A DNA stretch of 64,000 nt. Origin: Tridacna crocea (Eukaryota > Mollusca > Bivalvia > Cardiida > Cardiidae). Below, piece after piece: positions 11,323 through 21,962 of this stretch. Made by a program: the position numbers and the translations under genes. How positions within the stretch are numbered: the stretch's first letter is position 1; each line of letters opens with the position of its first letter. Below the pieces are notes generated by a model, which did not search any database, was not told the DNA's origin, and saw only the letters and a program-made list of their open reading frames with translations. Location: positions 26,075,462 to 26,139,461 of the forward strand of contig OX031062.1 in the NCBI GenBank assembly GCA_943736015.1, in the 5' to 3' direction.

Positions 11323-11750
11323 TTAGCTCTTTACCAAACAACAAAATTTTGGACCCGCCCAAACTGAAAGCATTAATTTGCAGATGTCTCAAAAATTGAA
11401 ATTTGATTTAGGAAGGTCAGAAATCATTATGGGAAAAGGAGAAAATGCTGGTTATTAGCATTTTCTCCTTTTCCCACACTGTTTTCAAAGGCTTAACTCA
11501 TTACCAAACAACAATATTTTAGACTGGTCCAAATTGAAAGCATTTGCAGACGACAAAATAAAAGTGACTGAAAATTTAAAATTTGTTTTGTGAAGGGTAG
11601 AAAACACTGTGGGAAAAGGAGAAAATGCTGGTTACCAGCATTTTTTCCTTTACCCACAATGTTTTCTAAAGGTTTCTTTCTCAGGGGCTTCAAAAGTAGG
11701 GATTGTGTGTTAATGGGTTAAAGAGTTAAACAAGGGATTGTTTGGTACTA
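11323..11750 (+). mobile_element. Family A TTAA-MITE (outer), split by a second copy
   Basis: Long arm and hairpin occupy 11323-11492. The short arm resumes after the inserted copy with AACAAGGGATTGTTTGGTA. Confidence 0.8.
11493..11721 (+). mobile_element. Family A TTAA-MITE (inner), nested
   Basis: Near-consensus copy with both TTAAs, sitting in the short arm of the copy at 11323-11750. It is younger than its host and closer to consensus. Confidence 0.92.
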
Positions 11751-12349
11751 TAGGTAATAATGACCACCATTTGAATATTTGCTGCAACTAATATATAGCA
11801 GGTAATTCATTACATACATCATTATCTACAGTGGCATTCTGAATGTCATGATCATCTCTGATACTGAAGATAAAATTTACTCCATGGTTTTTGTGAAGTG
11901 TTCAATGGCATTTCTACATCAAGTTCTAAATCAAAATTCCAGCAAACAGCTTTCTGATTGGCTCAGACATCTCTGCTTTTTAACTGCTCAATTCCTAAGT
12001 TGTTGGTTACCCATATCCAACCATATTCAACTTTACTGCTCTGTTACCATCTCCTTACTCAACCTCTATCCCTGATGACATATTGAAATCTTCAATGGTT
12101 TAAGCTCACAAAGAGATTTCCCTCTCTTTTGTACAGATGATAAAATTGACCCCACATTTCTTGAGCCATTCCATCTACCATACCACTCACTTTTGATTAT
12201 AAATTTCCAGACTAGTTATTGGATTTGATAAGACACTTCCTAAGCCTATTACACTTGCATATCTTGGAATTCAGCAGACCAGGATTAAGAAGTTTTGGTG
12301 GATATCCTACTCCCAGCTCTCAATGAAATGGAGATCCTGCCTCCCTTGC
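11751..12349. other. Unassigned sequence, possible VGLL4 3' UTR
   Basis: No repeat recognised. Confidence 0.3.
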
Positions 12350-12466
12350 CTGTATTCACCAACCATCCTGAATTGTATTCTTACTTAGACTGCTAGTCTT
12401 ATTTAACAATCTTGTCTAACAAATCAGAAATTGTGTTAATTCAAAATTCAGAAAATTCTTGAGATT
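12350..12466. mobile_element. Family C foldback element, partial
   Basis: Starts GTATTCACCAACCATCCT. The inner AATCAGAAATTGTG block and GAAAATTCTTGAGA are present. The right end is missing. Confidence 0.6.
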
Positions 12467-12710
12467 TAGACAGGAAAATACTATTATAAATGAAAGGTGA
12501 ATGTAACCTGTAATGTATAACAGCACTCTAATCTCCAACACAGTCAGCCATTGCACTAGCAGGCACAATGAATTCTGAACAGCAGTCCTTAAAGCAATTC
12601 TCACATTACACTGTTGGCCAACAGCACTACATATTATATATTACTGGCAATATACAAAATGCAATAATGCAAACTGTAAAACGAGACCCAGGCATGTGAG
12701 AAGCACATGA

Positions 12711-13027
12711 TCATGTTGATAACAAGGACGAGCTATGCGACTGTGAGGAAGGTGAAGAAGGGCGGGCTGGGATCTGATGTGACAAAGCATGTGGGTGGGG
12801 TAAGTGAGTCAGTGAGTGGGTAATCTGGTGTGACACACTGAATGGTGGTGGTGGTCCCCTTGGAGACTCCCTCTCAGCTTTGATTCGTAGCCATGTATCA
12901 CCCAGTGCTTTAGCAAAATGATCGTCTACAGATCCAGGTGAGAGTACTTCCAGCTTGGGATCTTTTTTGTTTTGTAATACAGACCATTTGTCGCCCAACG
13001 CTCTTGCAAAGTGATCATCTACTGAAC
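12711..13027 (-). CDS. VGLL4: VGLL4 ortholog, last coding exon (two Tondu motifs)
   Basis: VGLL4/Tgi is a nuclear transcription cofactor without a DNA-binding domain. Its Tondu motifs bind TEAD/Scalloped and compete with YAP/Yorkie in Hippo signalling (established family knowledge). The exon follows acceptor TTTCTCTTTGTAG at 13028-13040 and completes the Gly codon begun by the previous exon. It encodes SVDDHFARALGDKW, a 17-residue linker (SVLQNKKDPKLEVLSPG), SVDDHFAKALGDTWLRIK, then a Pro/Ser/His-rich tail ending SLLST and a TGA at 12713-12711. Vertebrate VGLL4 has a single SVDDHF motif here. The two copies differ at nine of 15 codons synonymously and at two by amino acid, so the duplication is old and both copies look constrained. 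Both sit in one exon with no splice acceptor between them. Confidence 0.93.
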
Positions 13028-13084
13028 CTACAAAGAGAAAAGCAAAGATCAGTGACATTTCAATGTGTGTTCATACAAATATCC

Positions 13085-13311
13085 TTACCTCTTTACCAGA
13101 TGAAAAAATTTCAGCTTTGTCCAACTTGAAAGCATTTGCAGATGTCAGTTTAAATCTGATTCAATTCAAATAATGGAATTTGATCTTGATAGAGTAGAAA
13201 ACTTTGTGGGAAAAGCAGAAAATGCCAGCATTTTCTACTTTCCCACAATTTTCAAAAGGCTCCTTTCCTAAAGGGTGTTTAAACTGTCGTCATCATGTGG
13301 TACAAGGTTCA
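13085..13311 (+). mobile_element. Family A TTAA-MITE in VGLL4 intron
   Basis: Lies in the 975-bp intron, opposite in orientation to the gene. The hairpin loop is shortened (AAAATGCCAGCATTTT), removing the GGTTACC centre. End TTAAs mutated. Confidence 0.85.
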
Positions 13312-13667
13312 TCACTAAATTTCTGTAAACTTTCTTTACTTCACCCAAATGATTTCAAAAGCCTTCTTTTTGAAGATTGCAGAAACACAGAATCTTTCGA
13401 TAATGGCTTACACAAAATAGTGTAGCAAACAGGAAAATTTAGTTCTTATTTTCAAAGCTTTGATTCACAGACAGTGTTCAAGGTAAAGTTTTTAGCTATA
13501 CGTAATAGCTTACCTAAATATCGATTGAGAAAATGAATGTAATTATTCTGGATGTAAATCCCATGTCATGGGACTAAAACTTGAACCATATTTAAAAGTC
13601 AGTATTTCTTGTAGAAATTGTGACAGACCTATCATGAATAACTTTTGAAAACAATACAGCAAACTGC
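13312..13667. other. VGLL4 intron, unassigned part
   Basis: AT-rich intron sequence between two MITE copies; nothing recognised. Confidence 0.5.
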
Positions 13668-13892
13668 TTAACCATTTACCACACAATCCCAACTTTGACG
13701 CCTATGAGAATGAAGCCTTTAGAAAACATTGTAGAAAAAGGAGAAAATGCTGGTAACCAGCATTTTCTCCTTCTCCCACAATGTTTTCTACCCTTCACAA
13801 AACACCATTTCAAATTTTCAGTCACTTTTATTTGTTGTCTACAATTGCTTTTAATTTCGACAAACCTAAAATTTTGTCGTATGGCGAGTTAA
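13668..13892 (-). mobile_element. Family A TTAA-MITE in VGLL4 intron
   Basis: Full length, TTAACCATTTACC to GGCGAGTTAA. Orientation opposite to the copy at 13085, so a transcript of this intron could pair the two. Confidence 0.9.
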
Positions 13893-14002
13893 AACATGCT
13901 GATAAAATGTTCCTCTTTCTTCCATTACATCACTAGGAAAAACTGATGTTTAGAATGAAGACAAAAAGACACTCAGAATTATACAAAATGCATTTCAAAT
14001 AC

Positions 14003-14212
14003 CTGTTATAGAAACATTGGGCTTTGAAGTTGCTGACACATTCAAAGTTGGAGATGAGTGACCAGACTGTGCTGTCGTAACATGCATGCTGGGAACAGAG
14101 CGTGACAAGGGTGGAGGGGAAGGTGTTGCAGAGGGATGTTTGCCAAGAAGTTCAGAATAGCTCTTGCCCAGTGAACGTCGGAAATGTTCCTCAATAGCTG
14201 GATCCACAATTT
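14003..14212 (-). CDS. VGLL4: VGLL4 ortholog, internal exon (first Tondu motif)
   Basis: 210-nt exon bounded by acceptor TTTTTCAG (14213-14220) and donor GTATTT (from 14002). It takes one base from the previous exon and gives one to the next, matching both neighbours. It encodes IVDPAIEEHFRRSLGKSY, the first Tondu/TEAD-binding motif, closely matching the vertebrate DPVVEEHFRRSLGKNY segment. A Ser/Pro/Thr-rich stretch follows, then PNVSITG, which joins directly to SVDDHF across the splice as SITG-SVDDHF does in vertebrates. The order and the splice-spanning motif make orthology secure. A 15.4-kb intron lies upstream and a 975-bp intron downstream. Confidence 0.95.
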
Positions 14213-14802
14213 CTGAAAAAGACGAGACAAGAGATATAATAATGCTATCAAAATAGATTTCCATAGGATCTGAAATTCTACAGATTAAAACCTTTTAGTT
14301 AAATTCAGATGAATTACTATTCAACAGAAAACAATTAAATGAAAACATGACAATACTCTGATGATAAATCCAATTTTTCTGAACAACAAGGAAACATGGT
14401 GAAAGCTGGCTTAACTGCTCAGCAATACCATTTTAAATGCATTTCTATTTCAACATGTTTTCTAAAGCCTTTCCATCCAAGAGAAGATACTTAAGAAAAC
14501 AGCTTAACAGATCTTTGCCGAAAATTCCAGAAAGTAACTGGTTACAACCATTAAAGAGAGTGCTACAAACATATATTTCATCATATTTCCAGGATAAAGT
14601 GCTTGGAAATTTCAAGACAGACTATCCCATGCACAAATATCCAGCAAACTATATGTAGTTATCTCCCTTAAAAAAATGCGCATGGTTGTGTTTGTGTTCT
14701 TTAAAACAAATGTTCTTTAGATTCCTAACACAATGGCACATTAAATGAACTACATTTCCTATTAAATTAACCAACCAAATTACATTAGTATTTTTATTTG
14801 TT
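14213..14802. other. VGLL4 intron, unassigned part
   Basis: Start (3' end) of the 15.4-kb intron as read on the minus strand; no repeat recognised. Confidence 0.5.
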
Positions 14803-14826
14803 CCCCCCCCCCCCCCACACACACAC
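14803..14826 (+). repeat. C-run and CA microsatellite
   Basis: About 14 C followed by ACACACACAC. Confidence 0.9.
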
Positions 14827-14956
14827 TTTTATTTTCCAATCTTTTTTCCTGAAAATCAACCTGTTTTTATATACTGAGGGGTGTATATATATATACACTG
14901 CCAGGGAATCCATCTCAAACTTGGAAGAATTGGAAGAATTGGAAAAAGATAAAAAA

Positions 14957-15183
14957 TTAACTCTTTACCAAACAATAAAATCTATCACCTGCTCATGTTG
15001 AAATTATTTGCACACTATGAAATATTATTTTGCTGAAATTATGGGAATTGTCTATGAAAGAGTAGAAAATCTTGTGGAAAAAAAAGAAATTGCTAGTTAC
15101 TAGCATTTTCTATTTTTCCCCACAAGGTTTTCAAAATGCTGTTTCCTCGGCTTCGTTAAAACGGATCTTGTGATAAAGAATAA
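14957..15183 (+). mobile_element. Family A TTAA-MITE, diverged
   Basis: TTAACTCTTTACC start. Hairpin centre GCTAGTTACTAGC shows a paired G-to-A change in both stem arms. Right TTAA mutated. Confidence 0.85.
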
Positions 15184-16126
15184 AAGGGACTTGTATAGCC
15201 AATTAATCTTCCAATAGTATGAAACGATAGATCAAGTTTGACAGATGGTACTATTAATTTTACATCCTACACATTAAAACCTTTATCAAAACTTTATCAA
15301 ACAGTGAATTTAACACTTTAAAGAAAGTTTTCACCCATCATTGACAGAAAGTCTATCAATCAAAATATAAACTTTGCTATCAAATGATGAAGGGGAGAAG
15401 ATTGGTACAAATTATGCCGGAAAAAGATGTTGTAAGTAAAAGGAAAAAAGAACAAGTTGTCATATCTAAATTTGTCCAGAAAAAAAAAATCATGACAAAA
15501 TGGTTATAACTTGAAGTGACAGTGTATCATAAGTCTTTAACAGCTAAGAAATATGAAAGACAATGCATCAAATAAACTCATAACTGAAACAAAATGATAC
15601 ACATACAACTGCCAAATACTATATCAAAGTAATACATGTACATGTAATTAGATGCTCAAGTCCCTTTTTTTTTTTTAAACAGTGGATTATCATGTTTTTT
15701 ACAAGCAATTTGTTTAGAAACATTACTTGAAAAAGTAATTCTTTATCATCTTTGTAAAAAGTCACAGACAAAAGATGGCAGATACAACCAAACAAAATGT
15801 CATAAGACTTGTATGTTCTCAAATTAAAATCCTGAAAATGTAATACTAGAGGACTCTCCAACCTTACCCACCCCCCTTGAAAAAAATACATTTGGATGTT
15901 GCAATTGGTCTGCAAACTCTTTGAAAGAGGAGAACTGTTCAATATGCCAAATTTCTTTTATATAGATATTTTTTGACAATTCTTTTTTCGAATTTCAGTC
16001 TCTCTACGATGGCTTTCAGAAATGTGAGAACTTCACATAAAACATGTACCGGTACTTGTGACAGGTGAAACAGCTAAGGTTTGTAATTGTCCTCCTACAT
16101 GGATCAAATTTGTTAAAACTCTTTAC
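15184..16126. other. VGLL4 intron, unassigned part
   Basis: AT-rich, with short A and T runs (near 15480 and 15665). No gene or repeat recognised. Confidence 0.45.
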
Positions 16127-16354
16127 TTAACCCTTTACCAGACGACAAAATTTTAGCCTGTCCAAATTGAAAGCATTTGCAGATGAAAATTTTAGTGTGG
16201 CTCAAATGTTGCAATTGTTTATTGATAGGGTAGAAAACATTGTGGGAAAAGGAGAAAATGCTGGTTACCAGCAATTTCTCCTTTTCCCACAATGTTTTCA
16301 AAAGGCTTCTTTCCAAGGGCCGTCAAAAGTCATCATTATGTGGGAAAGGGTTAA
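16127..16354 (+). mobile_element. Family A TTAA-MITE, GTGGCTCAAATG subfamily
   Basis: Both TTAAs intact. The long arm reads AGTGTGGCTCAAATGTTGCA, a variant shared with 8170, 20416 and 21736. Confidence 0.92.
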
Positions 16355-16398
16355 CAAAAAAAAATTCAAAACTGTCCATATGGAGATATTGCATGTGA

Positions 16399-16528
16399 CA
16401 TAATAACTGTGACTAAAACATGGAAATAATGTTTTAGTAGGTTGAGAAGACATTGTGGGAAGAGGAAAAAAATACCAGTATCTTTTACCAGAATCAGCAA
16501 AACTCAAGACTGTTTGGTAAAAGGTTAA
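16399..16528 (+). mobile_element. Family A TTAA-MITE, truncated
   Basis: Starts inside the long arm (ACTGTGACTAAAACATGG). Rearranged hairpin; ends GTTTGGTAAAAGGTTAA. Confidence 0.7.
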
Positions 16529-16613
16529 TTAATGTCAATCAAAAAAAGAAACTTAAGTTCTTTGTTTTCAACACTAACCTTTGTGCATGTGTTTGTTTTT
16601 TTACTTTGGTAAC

Positions 16614-16819
16614 CTAACCCTTCCCCAAAGGATTCCATGGCCTGACTATCCTTAGCTATGAGGGCTTTTGAAAACACCAGGTGAAAAGGAGAAAACTCTG
16701 GTATTCAGCATTTTCTTTCTCCCTCATTATGTCTCCAATCCTTTCATGATAAAAACAATCATGTAAGCAACATCCTATATCAATTGCTTTCAAAGTTTGG
16801 TCATCAGGTAAAGAGTTAA
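16614..16819 (-). mobile_element. Family A TTAA-MITE, decayed
   Basis: CTAACCCTTCCCC start, short arm GAGGGCTTTTGAAAAC, eroded hairpin, long arm ending CAGGTAAAGAGTTAA. Confidence 0.75.
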
Positions 16820-16829
16820 GCAACACAAT

Positions 16830-17309
16830 GCTTAGAAAAACTGAAGTTGCTTTTGTTGATAGCACAGAGTAAGATTAGATGGTAAACACAAATTGATCTT
16901 TTAGATAAAAAACAACAAGAGACCCACTTCAGCCTAGTGCTTTGAAAGAAATTATATGTTAACGCAATAGATCTACCAGACTGCATAAAATTTGTGGGCT
17001 CATGGAGCCAATATTGCTCTGGCCAAGCAATTTCACAAAAAAACTCAAGTCCGCAAACAAATCCATTTTCCAATTAGGGTTGACTTCTTCAATTCAGACA
17101 CATTTTACTATCAATATCAGACTTTAGAAACATTTTCAAATCTTAAGGTTGACAGAACGTTTTGGACTCAGTTCACATAAATTTTATAATGGACTAAAGT
17201 CATTTTAAAAGACTTTTTAAGTCCATTTTTTATGCAGAGTTGACTGTGAAATTTCATGTAAACTTTATGGTCTTAATTTCATTATAAGGGCCTTAATTTA
17301 ATTCTTAGT
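16830..17309. other. VGLL4 intron, unassigned part
   Basis: Nothing recognised. Confidence 0.4.
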
Positions 17310-17425
17310 CTATACTACATTTAAAATGTCACACTTTTTTTTGATTGGCTAAATCTTTTGAGTTAGCCAGTCAGAATCTGTGTATTTATCACTTTCTGAA
17401 GATTCTTGAGAATAACAGTTACAGA
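17310..17425. mobile_element. Family C foldback element, inner part
   Basis: GATTGGCTAAATC / GAGTTAGCCAGTCAGAA inverted pair and TCTGAAGATTCTTGAGAA. The outer GTATTCACC ends are missing. Confidence 0.6.
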
Positions 17426-17429
17426 GTCC

Positions 17430-17658
17430 TTAGCTCTTTACCAAATGTCAAAGTTTTGGACTGGCCCAAATTGAAAGCATTTGCTGACAACAAATAAATA
17501 TGATTCAAAAATTGAAATTTGTCTTGGAAAGGATAGAAAACATTGTGGGAAATAGGAGAAAATGTTGGTTACCAGCATTTTCTCCTTTCCCAACAATGTT
17601 TTCAAAGGGTTGCTTTCTCAGGGTCATTAAAAGTCGGGATTGTGTGGTAAAGAGTTAA
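17430..17658 (+). mobile_element. Family A TTAA-MITE, full length
   Basis: TTAGCTCTTTACC to GGTAAAGAGTTAA, with AATATGATTCAAAAATTG in the long arm. Confidence 0.92.
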
Positions 17659-18490
17659 TGGTAAAACATTGCTAGATAAATACCCATCTCCATCACAAAA
17701 GAAGTACATGTACAATGTCTTAGATAATGTCTTTTTTCTACAAAATTACATTGTAACAACACTTTTAACAACAAAAGGTCAAAGAAAAAAAGATTGGTGA
17801 TATCCCACAAAAAAATCAAAGTACAAGCTGAACAAAAAATCAATTCATTTCTTAAGGTTGTTAACAATTTACTAGAGATATGAGTACAGATAATAGAAGT
17901 CAAAGAGTACATGCTAATTTTTTGGTGACCGCTCTTTCAAATTGATGAAGACGGTTGGCGTTATGCCTGTCCTAATTACTCCTCTGACATTGAACTGACA
18001 TGTCCTATTTCAATATTCTAATTTACCAGAGCAAAGAAATAAATGCAGGGTTATTCTTCAAAAAAATATTTCACAGAAACCTTGTTACATTGACTAAACT
18101 TTTTGTGATAAGACAAACTTTTATGCTCAACCAAATTGAAATACTCCAGGAGACAAAAAAATTAATTACCGTAAATATAGTACAAATGATTGGATGTACA
18201 TGTATCTTTGTAGAAATTATTTGCAAATAGGGGAAAATTCGGAAGACGCGTAACATGTGACACAAATACATGTAATTGGATTTGTTGATTGGTCTATATA
18301 AAGGCACAAAACACTTTGCACCGGTTTCCTTTTCCCACAATGCTTTTATAAGCTTTCTTCAAAACTTTCCGAAATATTCAGAATTTTTGACAAAGGGTGA
18401 AAAATGATACAACAAGAAAATAATATACTAGAATATTTCATTGGGCCGAATTTAGCTTTCACTTTACAGTTAGCCATTTTACAGTATTTT
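17659..18490. other. VGLL4 intron, unassigned part
   Basis: AT-rich. A CCTTTTCCCACAATGC stretch near 18328 may be a remnant of a family A hairpin. Confidence 0.4.
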
Positions 18491-18580
18491 GTACACAGAC
18501 GACAGACACACGGACGGAGGGACACTTGGACAGACAGGCTGATTCCATTATACCCCTGAAAACATTCGTTTTGCGGGGAC
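18491..18580 (+). repeat. GACAGACR/ACGG tract with mollusc repeat tail
   Basis: Imperfect ACGGACGG / CAGACAG tract followed by GATTCCATTATACCCCTG, the usual 3' part of a widespread bivalve repeat (family knowledge). Confidence 0.5.
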
Positions 18581-18715
18581 ATAATAATGAAGATAATATT
18601 GAAGAAATAAATCAATGGTATCTAATGCTCTGGCGAAACATATGTTTGCAACTAACCAATGCTACCATCCTCTTTAATGGCTTCATAATTGGTGTACAGT
18701 ACAAGTATATCTTCA

Positions 18716-18890
18716 AAAACCCTTTACAACACAACAAAATGCTGGACTTGTCCTGCTCAAATGATAGAATTTGAATGTGAATGTGTAGAAAAAATTGTGG
18801 GAAAGGAGAAAATATTGGTCACCAGCATTTTCTCCTTTCCCCACAATATTTTCAAAAGGTTTCTTTCTCAAAGTCATTAACACTTCAGAA
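18716..18890 (+). mobile_element. Family A TTAA-MITE, degraded
   Basis: AACCCTTTACAACACAACAAAATGC start, shortened long arm, clear hairpin. Short arm ends before the TTAA. Confidence 0.75.
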
Positions 18891-19293
18891 TGTATGGGAG
18901 AGGGCTGATGTTTCCTACTGATATTTGGACCAAACATTTCGACAACAAAAAAAAATTTAAGATAAGGGTCAAACCATGTAGTTATGACAGGAAATGGCAG
19001 CTTCACAACAACAAAAATCCAGTTTTTGCACTATCACAATCAAATGACAATGAAACCATGCCCTTGAATTACTCATTGTCCTCGACGGTAGACAAGAGAG
19101 TTGCCTTACTTGCCTGAGCCCTAAACAGCTGCTGCTTGGCTTATAATGTACGATGTATTCTGATTGGTTGTCATGTTTATGACTGAGACAAGTACTTTGA
19201 TTTGTCCTTAGTAAAAGCTACAACGCACCATATTCATCTTCCATTCTGAACATAAAACTATCTATCATTCCCTCTATCAAAATACTTTTTGTC

Positions 19294-19516
19294 TTAATCC
19301 ATTACCAAACAATCTCTACTTTTGATGAGCCTGAGAAAGAAGCCTTTAGAAAACAATGTGGGAAAAAAGGAAAATGCTGGTAACCACCATTTTCTCCTCT
19401 TCCCACAATGTTTTCTACCCTTCACAAAACAAATTTCAAATTTTCAATCACTTTTATTTCATATGTAATTACTTTTGATTTGGACAAACCTAAAATATTG
19501 TTGTTTGGTAACGACA
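19294..19516 (-). mobile_element. Family A TTAA-MITE
   Basis: TTAATCCATTACC start. The long arm ends GTTTGGTAACGAC without a TTAA. Confidence 0.88.
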
Positions 19517-19756
19517 AAGAAGCATTTTTTCTGTCCAGGAATATGAACCATTGACATGCTTGCAGTTACACAGTAACTATTTTCCAGAAGGTCTCAGCAA
19601 AGTAGAGAGAGTAGACTACAAGTGCAGTCTAATCTTTACCTACTGTGGCCTCAAAGTCCAGAAGCTTTGTTAAACTTTCCAGGGTTTAAATGAATAAATG
19701 AAAAGTCTTATGAAGCTATTTTTGACAAAGAAACACAGATTGAAGATCTAAGATCT

Positions 19757-19963
19757 GGGTCCGTATTCACCAACCATTCTTAAGAATATTTGTTGTTTTA
19801 TTTTCAAAGATTCTCTGGATGTGAAAGTTACAAACACAACTTCTTGTTTTTACACCAAATGGTTTAGCCAATCAGAAGTTGTGTTACTTTCTAACTTTGG
19901 AAAATCTGGAGAATACCGGTAAGACTAAGAATATTCTTAAGAATGTTGGGTAAATACGGACCA
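19757..19963. mobile_element. Family C foldback element, full length
   Basis: Ends GGGTCCGTATTCACCAAC and its near-complement GGGTAAATACGGACC. Inner arms carry GGTTTAGCCAATCAG and AAGAATATTCTTAAG. Flanked on the right by an AGACTGCACATTCTG segment of family E. Confidence 0.85.
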
Positions 19964-20415
19964 AGACTGCACATTCTGTGGAGTCTGATCTTGATCTATT
20001 CTATCCTAACAAGCATGAATATTGGTCTAGCACTTAAAACTTGACATTTTTTGTTTATTTCTCATCACTATCTAAATAACAGGTATTTTCTATAGAAAGC
20101 TTACAGGTTACTTAACTTGCCCATTTCTCAAGTTAAGATGGCATATTTGAACAACTGAATGGGAAAATGATTTATGAAATAATTGCTCTTTCATCATCAT
20201 ATTTATTTACATAAAAAGCCTTCATTAGCCAAGTCTATCATATTAAGATATGTATATAGTTGCCTATTACCAAACACAAATCTATTTTCATTTTCAATTA
20301 ATCTTCAGCTGACAACTTTTGAAAAAACAGATGGTCACATTTCACTTTATTTTTTTCCACTACAGAATGCACAGTACAGTTTAAATTTGCGCAACAGAAT
20401 TTATTTACCAGATTG
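19964..20415. other. VGLL4 intron, unassigned part
   Basis: Apart from a family E arm at 19963-20012 (GAGTCTGATCTTGATCTA), nothing recognised. Confidence 0.4.
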
Positions 20416-20678
20416 TTAAAACTCATTATCAAACGGTAAAATTTTGCACTTGTCCAAATTGAAAGCATTTGCAGACGACAAATCAAAAGTGGCTCAAATG
20501 TTGAAATTTGTTTTTGATAGGGAGCAAAGCATTGTAGGAAATTTACCAGCATTTTCTCCATTTCCAACAGTGTTTTCTTCCCTTCCCAAAACAATTTTAA
20601 AATTTTCAGTCACTTTTATCAACTGCAAATGCTTTGAATTTGATTAGTTTAAAATTTTGTTGTTTGGTAAAGAGTTAA
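20416..20678. mobile_element. Family A chimera with two long arms
   Basis: The left half is a '+' long arm (CTTGTCCAAATTGAAAGC). The right half is a '-' long arm (AAATGCTTTGAATTTGATTAG). Left TTAA and right GAGTTAA present. The hairpin junction is shortened. Confidence 0.85.
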
Positions 20679-20697
20679 ATGATGATTTTTCTCTTCA

Positions 20698-20813
20698 ACA
20701 GAAGAGAAAACATTGTGGAAAAAGAAGGAAATGCTGATTCTCCTTTTTCCACAATGTTTTCAGCTTTCTTCTATAGGGTGATCAAACGTCGGGATTGTGT
20801 GGTAAAGGTTTAA
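20698..20813 (+). mobile_element. Family A TTAA-MITE, 5' truncated
   Basis: Hairpin with a deleted centre (GGAAATGCTGATTCTCC), short arm, GGTAAAGGTTTAA. Confidence 0.8.
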
Positions 20814-20969
20814 ACAGGATTATTGAAGCTGCTGACTATGAAATCAGTCACCATCATTAGAAACTAGACAAACCTGTGACCAATAAACTTCCTTAATTTC
20901 ATAGTATACATCTTAATAACTGTCTCTATAAAGGCTTTTGTTTCAGTAATAATCTTTACAAAGTATTAA

Positions 20970-21390
20970 ATTTACTCTTTACCAGATGACAAAAATTAAC
21001 CCTTTATCACACAATGACAACTTTTGGCGACATTTGGAAAGAAGCCTTTTGAAACGATCGTGGGAAAAAGGAGAAAATGCTGGAAACCATGCAGCATTTT
21101 CCCCTTTTCCCACAATGGTTTCTTCCTTATCAAAGAAAAATCACTTCATGTGAGCCACACTAAAGCTGTCTTCAGCAAATGCTTTCAATTCGGACAGGTC
21201 TAAAATCTAATGTCGTGTGGTAAAGGGTTAAACATGCTAATATTGAAAGGATCTGCAGACAAAAAATGTTAGAAAAACACAAATGTGAAAAGAGGAAAAT
21301 GCTGGTATACCAGTATTTTCTCTTTTTCCATTTTTTTAAAAGCATTTTTGGAGGGTCATTGATACTCAGTATCTTTTGGTAAGAGGTTAA
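20970..21390 (+). mobile_element. Family A TTAA-MITE (outer), split by an insertion
   Basis: Left end TTTACTCTTTACCAGATGAC at 20970-20995. The rest resumes at 21232 with ATTGAAAGGATCTGCAGAC and ends GGTAAGAGGTTAA. Confidence 0.82.
20996..21231 (-). mobile_element. Family A TTAA-MITE (inner), nested
   Basis: Both TTAAs intact, inserted about 25 bp inside the left end of its host and in the opposite orientation. Confidence 0.9.
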
Positions 21391-21609
21391 CACTTTACCA
21401 CACAACCCCGACTTTTAACAACCCTGAGAAAGAGGCCTTTTGAAAACAAATCGGGGAAAGGAGAAATTAGTTGTAACCAGCATTTTATTTTTTTCCCACA
21501 ATGTTTTCTACCCTTTCCAAAGCAAATTTCTGTTTTACTTTTGCTGTCTGCAATTTATTTGCTTTCAATTTGGACTAGCCCAAAATTCTGTTGTCTGGTA
21601 AAGATTTAA
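21387..21609 (-). mobile_element. Family A TTAA-MITE, abutting the previous copy
   Basis: Shares TTAA 21387-21390 with the end of the element on its left. Long arm ends GGTAAAGATTTAA. Confidence 0.88.
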
Positions 21610-21735
21610 AAAGAGAAATAATACTAGTTTATTTCAAAATTTGTGATTCCGTGGCAATGATAGGCATATCAAAATCAGAATTCTAGTAGAAAGAATTCTG
21701 TTCCAAGTCCTTACTAATGATCCTTCTTTGATTTT

Positions 21736-21962
21736 TTACTACTCATAAATTTTTTAAGACCTATCCAATTAATTGAAAGCATTGCAGACAACAATTTCAT
21801 AGTGGTTCACATGTTGAAATTTTCCTTTGATAGGGTAGAAAACTTAGTGGAAAAAGGAGAACATGCTTGTAACCAGCATTTCCTCCTTTTCCCATAATGT
21901 TTTCAAAAGGCTTCTTCCTCAGGGTCGTAAAAAGTCGTCATTATGTGGTAAAGCGGGGTTAA
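21736..21962 (+). mobile_element. Family A TTAA-MITE, GTGGTTCACATG variant
   Basis: Full length with a decayed left end and GCGGGGTTAA on the right. Confidence 0.85.
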
